Source: Hyperoplus lanceolatus (taxonomy: Eukaryota > Chordata > Actinopteri > Uranoscopiformes > Ammodytidae). Taken from it: a DNA stretch of 64,000 bases. This document shows, in pieces, positions 49,933 through 60,570 of the stretch (position 1 is the first letter of the stretch; each line of letters begins with the position of its first letter). Under the pieces are notes generated by a model. It made no database searches, was not told the DNA's origin, and worked only from the letters and a program-made list of their open reading frames with translations. The stretch is taken from contig JAMBYZ020000024.1 in assembly GCA_026929865.2 (NCBI GenBank), positions 62,001 to 126,000 of the forward strand, in the 5' to 3' direction. Both the position numbers and the translations under genes were made by a program.

Positions 49933-51709
49933 GGGTGACCTCATGGGGTGACCTCATGGGGTTGTGAACTTTGACCCTGGAGTTGAATGACTCTGGAATA
50001 ACAGGGCGTTTTTTATAAATTGAATCCAAAATCATATCTAATTTCTCTCATATTTTCAATATCAAGTGGGCTTTTATTCTGAAACTACACATCAGAATGT
50101 CCTGAAACTTTGTGTGTGGCCTCATGGGGTCGTGAACTATGACCCTGGAGTGGAATTTTCTGGAATAACAGGGCGTTTTTTTAATTGAATCCGAAATCAT
50201 ATCTAATTTGTCTCATATTTTCAAAAATAGATATGATTTTGGATTCAATAAAAAAAAAAACGCCCTGTTATTCCAGAGTCATTCCACTCCAGGGTCATAG
50301 TTCACAACCCCATGAGGTCACCCAAGAAGTTTCAGGACATTCTGATGTGTAGTTTCAAAATTAAAGCCCACTAGATATTGAAAATATGAGAGAAATTAGA
50401 TATGATTTTGGATTCAATTTTAAAAAAAACGCCCTGTTATTCCAGAGTCATTCCACTCCAGGGTCATAGTTCACGACCCCATGAGACCACACAAAGTTTC
50501 AGGACATTCTGAAGTGTAGTTTCAGAATAAAAGCCCACTAGATATTGAAAATATGAGAAAAATTAGTTTCGATTTTGGATTCAATTTAAAAAAAAACGCC
50601 CTGTTATTCCAGAGTCATTCCACTCCAGGGTCATAGTTCACAACCCCATGAGGTCACCCAAGAAGTTTCAGGACATTCTGATGTGTAGTTTCAAAATAAA
50701 AGCCCACTAGATATTGAAAATATGAGAGAAATTAGATATGATTTTGGATTCAATTTTTAAAAAAAACGCCCTGTTATTCCAGAGTCATTCCACTCCAGGG
50801 TCATAGTTCACGACCCCATGAGGCCACACAAAAAGTTTCAGGACATTCTGATGTGTAGTTTCAGAATAAAAGCCCACTAGATATTGAAAATATGAGAGAA
50901 ATTAGATATGATTTTGGATTCAATTTAAAAAAAAACGCCCTGTTATTCCAGAGTCATTCCACTCCAGGGTCATAGTTCACGACCCCATGAGGTCCCCCAA
51001 GAAGTTTCAGGACATTCTGATGTGTAGTTTCAGAATAAAAGCCCACTAGATATTGAAAATATGAGAGAAATTAGATATGATTTTGGATTCAATTTAAAAA
51101 AAAACGCCCTGTTATTCCAGAGTCAATCCACTCCAGGGTCATAGTTCACAACCCCATGAGGTCCCCCAAGAAGTTTCAGGACATTCTGATGTGTAGTTTC
51201 AGAATAAAAGCCCACTAGATATTGAAAATATGAGAGAAATTAGATATGATTTTGGATTCAATTTAAAAAAAAAACGCCCTGTTATTCCAGAGTCATTCCA
51301 CTCCAGGGTCATAGTTCACAACCCCATGAGGTCACCCAAGAAGTTTCAGGACATTCTGATGTGTAGTTTCAAAATAAAAGCCCACTAGATATTGAAAATA
51401 TGAGAGAAATTAGATATGATTTTGGATTACATTTTTAAAAAAACGCCCTGTTATTCCAGAGTCATTCCACTCCAGGGTCATAGTTCACGACCCCATGAGG
51501 CCACACAAAAAGTTTCAGGACATTCTGATGTGTAGTTTCAGAATAAAAGCCCACTAGATATTGAAAATATGAGAGAAATTAGATATGATTTTGGATTCAA
51601 TTTTTAAAAAAACGCCCTGTTATTCCAGAGTCATTCCACTGCAGGGTCATAATTCACAACCCCATGAGGTCACACAAGAAGATTCAGGACATTCTGATGT
51701 GTACTTTCA
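49933..51709. repeat. Unit U42: inverted arm 49933-50222, forward run 50223-51709 (k=8)
   Basis: The run alternates types E and B several times (E near 50317, 50655 and 51333; B near 50480, 50820 and 51495). Confidence 0.92.
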
Positions 51710-52663
51710 GGGTGACCTCATGGGGTGACCTCATGGGGTTGTGAACTTTGACCCTGGAGTTGAATGACTCTGGAATAACAGGGCGTTTTTTAAATTGAAT
51801 CCAAAATCATATCTAATTTCTCTCATATTTTCAGATATCAAGTGGGCTTTCGATGAAAAATCACTACACATTCAAAAATGTCCTGAATATGACTGTGGCC
51901 TCTATGGGGTCTGTGATCAGAGTATCACTCCAGGGTCATAGTTCACAACTGAGGTCAAGAAGTTTCAGGGCATTTTGATGTGTAGTTTCGAAATCATATC
52001 TACTATTTGTCTCATATTTTCAAAATTAGATATGATTTTGGATTCAATAAAAAAAAAACGCCCTGTTATTCCAGAGTCATTCCACTCCAGGGTCATAGTT
52101 CACAACCCCATGAGGTCCCCCAAGAAGTTTCAGGACATTCTGATGTGTAGTTTCAAAATAAAAGCCCACTAGATATTGAAAATATGAAAGAAATTAGATA
52201 TGATTTTGGATTCAATTAAAAAAAAAAACGCCCTGTTATTCCAGAGTCATTCCACTCCAGGGTCATAGTTCACGACCCCATGAGGCCACACAAAAAGTTT
52301 CAGGACATTCTGATGTGTAGTTTCAGAATAAAAGCCCACTAGATATTGAAAATATGAGAGAAATTAGATATGATTTTGGATTCAATTTTAAAAAAAACGC
52401 CCTGTTATTCCAGAGTCATTCCACTCCAGGGTCATAGTTCACGACCCCATGAAGCCACACAAAAAGTTTCAGGACATTCTGATGTGTACTTTCAAAATAA
52501 AAGCCCACTTGATATTGAAAATATCAGAGAAATTAGATATGATTTTGGATTCAATTTTTAAAAAAACACCCTGTTATTCCAGAGTCATTCCACTGCAGGG
52601 TCATAATTCACAACCCCATGAGGTCACACAAGAAGATTCAGGACATTCTGATGTGTACTTTCA
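51710..52663. repeat. Unit U43: arm 51710-52021 (scrambled, 312 bp), forward run 52022-52663 (k=3)
   Basis: The arm is normal to about 51830, then degenerates and contains a plus-strand scrap (cactccagggtcatagttca, about 51926-51945) before returning to the turn-back. The run is A, B, C, D. Confidence 0.87.
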
Positions 52664-53437
52664 GGGGGTGACCTCATGGGGGTGACCTCATGGGGTTGTG
52701 AACTTTGACCCTGGAGTGGAATGACTCTGGAATAACATGGGGCGTTTAGGTTTTTTAAATTGAATCCAAAATCATATCTAATTTGTCTCATATTTTCAAA
52801 ATTAGATATGATTTTTGATTCAATAAAAAAAAAACGCCCTGTTATTCCAGAGTCATTCCACTCCAGGGTCATAGTTCACAACCCCATGAGGTCCCCCAAG
52901 AAGTTTCAGGACATTCTGATGTGTAGTTTCAAAATAAAAGCCCACTAGATATTGAAAATATGAAAGAAATTAGATATGATTTTGGATTCAATTAAAAAAA
53001 AACGCCCTGTTATTCCAGAGTCATTCCACTCCAGGGTCATAGTTCACGACCCCATGAGGCCACACAAAAAGTTTCAGGACATTCTGATGTGTAGTTTCAG
53101 AATAAAAGCCCACTAGATATTGAAAATATGAGAGCAATTAGATATGATTTTGGATTCAATTTTTAAAAAAACGCCCTGTTATTCCAGAGTCATTCCACTC
53201 CAGGGTCATAGTTCACGACCCCATGAAGCCACACAAAAAGTTACAGGATATTCTGATGTGTACTTTCAAAATAAAAGCCCAATTGATATTGAAAATATCA
53301 GAGAAATTAGATATGATTTTGGATTCAATTTTAAAAAAAACACCCTGTTATTCCAGAGTCATTCCACTGCAGGGTCATAATTCACAACCCCATGAGGTCA
53401 CACAAGAAGATTCAGGACATTCTGATGTGTACTTTCA
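52664..53437. repeat. Unit U44: short inverted arm 52664-52797 (134 bp), forward run 52798-53437 (k=3)
   Basis: The arm lacks one monomer, as in U28, U48 and U21. Junction A has extra Gs (cagggggtgacctc). The run is A, B, C, D. Confidence 0.9.
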
Positions 53438-54438
53438 GGGTGACCTCATGGGGTGACCTCATGGGGTTGTGAACTTTGACCCTGGAGTTGAATGACTCTG
53501 GAATAACAGGGCGTTTTTTAAATTGAATCCAAAATCATATCTAATTTCTCTCATATTTTCAATATCAAGTGGGCTTTTATTCTGAAACTACACATCAGAA
53601 TGTCCTGAAACTTTGTGTGTGGCCTCATGGGGTCGTGAACTATGACCCTGGAGTGGAATTTTCTGGAATAACAGGGCGTTTTTTTAATTGAATCCGAAAT
53701 CATATCTAATTTGTCTCATATTTTCAAAATTAGATATGATTTTGGATTCAATAAAAAAAAAAACGCCCTGTTATTCCAGAGTCATTCCACTCCAGGGTCA
53801 TATTTCACAACCCCATGAGGTCCCCCAAGAAGTTTCAGGACATTCTGATGTGTAGTTTCAAAATAAAAGCCCACTAGATATTGAAAATATGAATGAAATT
53901 AGATATGATTTTGGATTCAATTAAAAAAAAAACGCCCTGTTATTCCAGAGTCATTCCACTCCAGGGTCATAGTTCACAACCCCATGACGTCCCCCAAGAA
54001 GTTTCAGGACATTCTGATGTGTAGTTTCAAAATAAAAGCCCACTAGATATTGAAAATATGAAAGAAATTAGATATGATTTTGGATTCAATTAAAAAAAAA
54101 CGCCCTGTTATTCCAGAGTCATTCCACTCCAGGGTCATAGTTCACAACCCCATGAGGTCCCCCAAGAAGTTTCAGGACATTCTGATGTGTAGTTTCAAAA
54201 TAAAAGCCCACTAGATATTGAAAATATGAGAGAAATTAGATATGATTTTGGATTCAATTTTTAAAAAAACGCCCTGTTATTCCAGAGTCATTCCACTCCA
54301 GGGTCATAGTTCACGACCCCATGAGGCCACACAAAAAGTTTCAGGACATTCTGATGTGTAGTTTCAGAATAAAAGCCCACTAGATATTGAAAATATGAGA
54401 GAAATTAGATATGATTTTGGATTCAATTTTTAAAAAAA

Positions 54439-54607
54439 CGCCCTGTTATTCCAGAGTCATTCCACTCCAGGGTCATAGTTCACGACCCCATGAAGCCACA
54501 CAAAAAGTTTCAGGATATTCTGATGTGTACTTTCAAAATAAAAGCCCACTTGATATTGAAAATATCAGAGAAATTAGATATGATTTTGGATTCAATTTTT
54601 AAAAAAA
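54439..54607 (+). repeat. Type C monomer (example copy), usually penultimate
   Basis: This is a 169 bp copy with several linked differences: gaccccatgaagccac, ttcaggatattctg, gtgtactttcaaaat, cccacttgatattg and aaatatcagagaaat. These marks travel together in dozens of copies. In most units this subtype lies immediately upstream of the terminal type D part-monomer. Confidence 0.9.
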
Positions 54608-54704
54608 CACCCTGTTATTCCAGAGTCATTCCACTGCAGGGTCATAATTCACAACCCCATGAGGTCACACAAGAAGATTCAGGACATTCTGATGTGTACT
54701 TTCA
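54608..54704 (+). repeat. Type D part-monomer (example copy), terminal before junction A
   Basis: This 97 bp part-monomer starts at caccctg (CpA in place of the usual CpG). It carries ccactgcagggtcataattc where other subtypes have ccactccagggtcatagttc, so it alone has a CTGCAG (PstI) site, here at 54634-54639. It continues with gaggtcacacaagaagattc and stops after tactttca, where the inverted arm takes over. One such copy precedes nearly every junction A. The CTGCAG is lost in the copies near 32420 and 57370. Confidence 0.9.
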
Positions 54705-54733
54705 GGGTGACCTCATGGGGTGACCTCATGGGG
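54705..54733. repeat. Junction A switch point with 13 bp tandem duplication (example)
   Basis: After tactttca the forward type D copy ends at gggtgacctc. The 13-mer tgacctcatgggg then occurs twice back to back (54708-54720, 54721-54733), followed by minus-strand monomer beginning ttgtgaac. The doubled 13-mer is present at most junctions A, so it was fixed before the units were amplified. It could be a replication-slippage or template-switch scar, or an old target-site duplication. I cannot tell which. Confidence 0.85.
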
Positions 54734-55458
54734 TTGTGAACTTTGACCCTGGAGTTGAATGACTCTGGAATAACAGGGCGTTTTTTTAAATTGAATCCAA
54801 AATCATACCTAATTTCTCTCATATTTTCAATATCAAAGATTTGGATTTATGAAACTACACATCAGAATGTCCTGAAACTTTGTGTCGGGGTCATGAGGTC
54901 GTGAACCCCTGGGGTGGAATTTTCTGGAATAACAGGGAGTTTTTATTTGAATCCGAAATCATATCTAATTTGTCTCATATTTTCAAAATTAGATATGATT
55001 TTGGATTCAATAAAAAAAAAAACGCCCTGTTATTCCAGAGTCATTCCACTCCAGGGTCATAGTTCACAACCCCATGAAGTCCCCCAAGAAGTTTCAGGAC
55101 ATTCTGATGTGTAGTTTCAAAATAAAAGCCCACTAGATATTGAAAATATGAAAGAAATTAGATTTGTTTTTGGATTCAATTAAAAAAAAACGCCCTGTTA
55201 TTCCAGAGTCATTCCACTCCAGGGTCATAGTTCACAACCCCATGAGGTCCCCCAAGAAGTTTCAGGACATTCTGATGTGTAGTTTCAAAATAAAAGCCCA
55301 CTAGATATTGAAAATATGAAAGAAATTATATATGATTTTGGATTCAATTAAAAAAAAAAAACACCCTGTTATTCCAGAGTCATTCCACTGCAGGGTCATA
55401 ATTCACAACCCCATGAGGTCACACAAGAAGATTCAGGACATTCTGATGTGTACTTTCA
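54705..55458. repeat. Unit U46: inverted arm 54705-54984, forward run 54985-55458 (k=2)
   Basis: The arm is damaged at about 54836-54945 (agatttggatttatg, gtgaacccctggggtgg). The forward run is A, A, D with no type C. Confidence 0.9.
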
Positions 55459-56672
55459 GGGTGACCTCATGGGGTGACCTCATGGGGTTGTGAACTTTGA
55501 CCCTGGAGTTGAATGACTCTGGAATAACAGATATGATTTTGGATTCAATTAAAAAAAAAACGCCCTGTTATTCCAGAGTCATTCCACTCCAGGGTCATAG
55601 TTCACAACCCCATGAGGTCCCCCAAGAAGTTTCAGGACATTCTGATGTGTAGTTTCAAAATAAAAGCCCACTAGATATTGAAAATATGAATGAAATTAGA
55701 TATGATTTTGGATTCAATTAAAAAAAAAACGCCCTGTTATTCCAGAGTCATTCCACTCCAGGGTCATAGTTCACAACCCCATGAGGTCCCCCAAGAAGTT
55801 TCAGGACATTCTGATGTGTAGTTTCAAAATAAAAGCCCACTAGATATTGAAAATATGAATGAAATTAGATATGATTTTGGATTCAATTAAAAAAAAAAAC
55901 GCCCTGTTATTCCAGAGTCATTCCACTCCAGGGTCATAGTTCACAACCCCTAGAGGTCCCCCAAGAAGTTTCAGGACATTCTGATGTGTAGTTTCAGAAT
56001 AAAAGCCCACTAGATATTGAAAATATGAGAGAAATTAGATATGATTTTGGATACAATTTAAAAAAAAACGCCCTGTTATTCCAGAGTCATTCCACTCCAG
56101 GGTCATAGTTCACAACCCCATGAGGTCACCCAAGTAGTTTCAGGACATTCTGATGTGTAGTTTCAAAATAAAAGCCCACTAGATATTGAAAATATGAGAG
56201 AAATTAGATATGATTTTGGATTCAATTTTTTAAAAAACGCCCTGTTATTCCAGAGTCATTCCACTCCAGGGTTATAGTTCACGACCCCATGAGGCCACAC
56301 AAAAAGTTTCAGGACATTCTGATGTGTAGTTTCAGAATAAAAGCCCACTAGATATTGAAAATATGAGAGAAATTAGATATGATTTTGGATTCAATTTTTA
56401 AAAAAACGCCCTGTTATTCCAGAGTCATTCCACTCCAGGGTCATAGTTCACGACCCCATGAAGCCATACAAAAAGTTTCAGGATATTCTGATGTGTACTT
56501 TCAAAATAAAAGCCCACTTGATATTGAAAATATCAGAGAAATTAGATATGATTTTGGATTCAATTTTTAAAAAAACACCCTGTTATTCCAGAGTCATTCC
56601 ACTGCAGGGTCATAATTCACAACCCCATGAGGTCACACAAGAAGATTCAGGACATTCTGATGTGTACTTTCA
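55459..56672. repeat. Unit U47: arm cut short 55459-55530 (72 bp), forward run from ~55531 to 56672
   Basis: The inverted sequence stops at ggaataacag and jumps directly to forward atatgattttggattc with no turn-back palindrome. Both sides are otherwise clean, so this looks like a precise internal deletion. Later monomers include E and B copies. Confidence 0.9.
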
Positions 56673-57440
56673 GGGTGACCTCATGGGGTGACCTCATGGG
56701 GTTGTGAACTTTGACCCTGGAGTTGAATGACTCTGGAATAACAGGGCGTTTTTTTTAAATTGAATCCAAAATCATATCTAATTTGTCTCATATTTTCAAA
56801 ATTAGATATGATTTTGGATTCAATAAAAAAAAAAACGCCCTGTTATTCCAGAGTCATTCCACTCCAGGGTCATAGTTCACAACCCAATGAGGTCCCCCAA
56901 GAAGTTTCAGGACATTCTGATGTGTAGTTTCAAAATAAAAGCCCACTAGATATTGTAAAATATGTTAAAAATTAGATATGATTTTGGATTCAAAATTAAA
57001 AAAAAACGCCCTGTTATTCCAGAGTCATTCCACTCCAGGGTCATAGTTCACAACCCCATGAGGTCCCCCAAGAAGTTTCAGGACATTCTGATGTGTAGTT
57101 TCAAAATAAAAGCCCACTAGATATTGAAAATATGAAAGAAATTAGATATGATTTTGGATTCAATTAAAAAAAAACGCCCTGTTATTCCAGAGTCATTCCA
57201 CTCCAGGGTCATAGTTCACAACCCCATGAGGCCCCACAAAAAGTTTCAGGACATTCTGATGTGTAGTTTCAAAATAAAAGCCCACTAGATATTGAAAATA
57301 TGAGAGAAATTAGATATGATTTTGGATTCAATTTTTAAAAAAACACCCTGTTATTCCAGAGTCATTCCACTCCAGGGTCATAATTCACAACCCCATGAGG
57401 TCACACAAGAAGATTCAGGACATTCTGATGTGTACTTTCA
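56673..57440. repeat. Unit U48: short inverted arm 56673-56797 (125 bp), forward run 56798-57440 (k=3)
   Basis: This has a clean one-monomer-short arm. The copy just after it has a local change (attgtaaaatatgttaaaaa, about 56953-56972). The D here has ccactccagg, so its CTGCAG is lost. Confidence 0.92.
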
Positions 57441-58364
57441 GGGTGACCTCATGGGGTGACCTCATGGGGTTGTGAACTTTGACCCTGGGGTTGAATGACT
57501 CTGGAATAACAGGGCGTTTTTTAAATTGATTCCAAAATAATATCTAATTTCTCTCATATTTTCAATATCAAGTGGGCTTTTATTCTGAAACTACCATCAG
57601 AATGTCCTGAAACTTTGTGTGTGGCCTCATGGGGTGTGAACTATGACCCTGGAGTGGAATTTTCTGGAATAACAGGGCGTTTTTTTAATTGAATCGAAAT
57701 CATATCTAATTTGTCTCATATTTTCAAAATTAGATATGATTTTGGATTCAATAAAAAAAAACGCCCTGTTATTCCAGAGTCATTCCACTCCAGGGTCATA
57801 GTTCACAACCCCATGAGGTCCCCCAAGAAGTTTCAGGACATTCTGATGTGTAGTTTCAAAATAAAAGCCCACTAGATATTGAAAATATGAAAGAAATTAG
57901 ATATGATTTTGGATTCAATTAAAAAAAAACGCCCTGTTATTCCAGAGTCATTCCACTCCAGGGTCATAGTTCACGACCCCATGAGGCCACACAAAAAGTT
58001 TCAGGACATTCTGATGTGTAGTTTCAGAATAAAAGCCCACTAGATATTGAAAATATGAGAGAAATTAGATATGATTTTGGATTCAATTTTTAAAAAAACG
58101 CCCTGTTATTCCAGAGTCATTCCACTCCAGGGTCATAGTTCACGACCCCATGAAGCCACACAAAAAGTTTCAGGATATTCTGATGTGTACTTTCAAAATA
58201 AAAGCCCACTTGATATTGAAAATATCAGAGAAATTAGATATGATTTTGGATTCAATTTTTAAAAAAACACCCTGTTATTCCAGAGTCATTCCACTGCAGG
58301 GTCATAATTCACAACCCCATGAGGTCACACAAGAAGATTCAGGACATTCTGATGTGTACTTTCA
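57441..58364. repeat. Unit U49: inverted arm 57441-57725, forward run 57726-58364 (k=3)
   Basis: This is a clean unit, order A, B, C, D. The same order occurs in U43 and U44. Confidence 0.93.
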
Positions 58365-59630
58365 GGGTGACCTCATGGGGTGACCTCATGGGGTTGTGAA
58401 CTTTGACCCTGGAGTTGAATGACTCTGGAATAACAGGGCGTTTTTTTAAATTGAATCCAAAATCATATCTAATTTCTCTCATATTTTCAATATCAAGTGG
58501 GCTTTTATTCTGAAACTACACATCAGAATGTCCTGAAACTTTGGTGTGCCTCATGGGGTCGTGAACTATGACCCTGGAGTGGAATTTTTCTGGAATAACA
58601 GGGCGTTTTTTTTAATTGAATCGAAATCATATCTAATTTGTCTCATATTTTCAAAATTAGATATGATTTTGGATTCAATAAAAAAAAAAACGCCCTGTTA
58701 TTCCAGAGTCATTCCACTCCAGGGTCATAGTTCACAACCCCATGAGGTCCCCCAAGAAGTTTCAGGACATTCTGATGTGTAGTTTCAAAATAAAAGCCCA
58801 CTAGATATTGAAAATATGAAAGAAATTAGATATGATTTTGGATTCAATTTTTAAAAAAAAACGCCCTGTTATTCCAGAGTCATTCCACTCCAGGGTCATA
58901 GTTCACGACCCCATGAGGCCACACAAGAAGTTTCAGGACATTCTGATGTGTAGTTTCAGAATAAAAGCCCACTAGATATTGAAAATATGAGAGAAATTAG
59001 ATATGATTTTGGATTCAATTTTAAAAAAAAACGCCCTGTTATTCCAGAGTCATTCCACTCCAGGGTCATAGTTCACAACCCCATGAGGTCACCCAAGAAG
59101 TTTCAGGACATTCTGATGTGTAGTTTCAAAATAAAAGCCCACTAGATATTGAAAATATGAGAGAAATTAGATATGATTTTGGATTCAATTTTAAAAAACG
59201 CCCTGTTATTCCAGAGTCATTCCACTCCAGGGTCATAGTTCACGACCCCATGAGGCCACACAAGAAGTTTCAGGACATTCTGATGTGTAGTTTCAGAATA
59301 AAAGCCCACTAGATATTGAAAATATGAGAGAAATTAGATATGATTTTGGATTCAATTTAAAAAAAACGCCCTGTTATTCCAGAGTCATTCCACTCCAGGG
59401 TCATAGTTCACAACCCCATGAGGTCACCCAAGAAGTTTCAGGACATTCTGATGTGTGTTTCAAAATAAAAGCCCACTAGATATTGAAAATATCAGAGAAA
59501 TTAGATATGATTTTGGATTCATTTTAAAAAAAACGCCCTGTTATTCCAGAGTCATTCCACTGCAGGGTCATAATTCACAACCCCATGAGGTCACACAAGA
59601 AGATTCAGGACATTCTGATGTGTACTTTCA
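58365..59630. repeat. Unit U50: inverted arm 58365-58652, forward run 58653-59630 (k=5)
   Basis: The order is A, B, E, B, E/C hybrid, D. The E-B alternation resembles U42. Confidence 0.92.
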
Positions 59631-60570
59631 GGGTGACCTCATGGGGTGACCTCATGGGGTTGTGAACTTTGACCCTGGAGTTGAATGACTCTGGAAATAA
59701 AAAAAAAGGCCGTTTTTCCAAATTCATTCCACTGAGTCATATCACATCAAAATTTCTCTATTTTCAATATCAAGTGGACTTTTATTCTGAACTACAGGGT
59801 CATAGTTCAGAACCTGTGTGTGCCTCATGGGGTGGTCTATGACCCCAAGAAGTAGGACATTCTGATGTGCAATAACAAAAGGCCCGTTTTTTATTTGAAT
59901 CCAAATTATCTAATTTGTCTCATATTTTCAAAATTAGATATGATTTTGGATTCAATAAAAAAAAAAACGCCCTGTTATTCCAGAGTCATTCCACTCCAGG
60001 GTCATAGTTCACAACCCCATGAGGTCCCCCAAGAAGTTTCAGGACATTCTGATGTGTAGTTTCAAAATAAAAGCCCACTAGATATTGAAAATATGAAAGA
60101 AATTAGATATGATTTTGGATTCAATTAAAAAAAAAACGCCCTGTTATTCCAGAGTCATTCCACTCCAGGGTCATAGTTCACAACCCCATGAGGTCACCCA
60201 AGAAGTTTCAGGACATTCTGATGTGTAGTTTCAAAATAAAAGCCCACTAGATATTGAAAATATGAGAGAAATTAGATATGATTTTGGATTCAATTTTAAA
60301 AAAACGCCCTGTTATTCCAGAGTCATTCCACTCCAGGGTCATAGTTCACGACCCCATGAGGCCACACAAAAAGTTTCAGGACATTCTGATGTGTAGTTTC
60401 AAAATAAAAGCCCACTTGATATTGAAAATATCAGAGAAATTAGATATGTTTTTGGATTCAATTTTTAAAAAAACACCCTGTTATTCCAGAGTTATTCCAC
60501 TGCAGGGTCATAATTCACAACCCCATGAGGTCACACAAGAAGATTCAGGACATTCTGATGTGTACTTTCA
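59631..60570. repeat. Unit U51: scrambled arm 59631-59929, forward run 59930-60570 (k=3)
   Basis: The arm is disordered from about 59694 to 59890, with plus-strand scraps (cattccactgagtcatatc, gggtcatagttcagaacc) mixed into the minus-strand sequence. The forward run is clean. Confidence 0.87.

Larger units (their letters stand above)
53438..54704. repeat. Unit U45: inverted arm 53438-53725, forward run 53726-54704 (k=5)
   Basis: This is a clean unit in the order A, A, A, B, C, D, the most regular expression of the subtype polarity. Confidence 0.93.
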
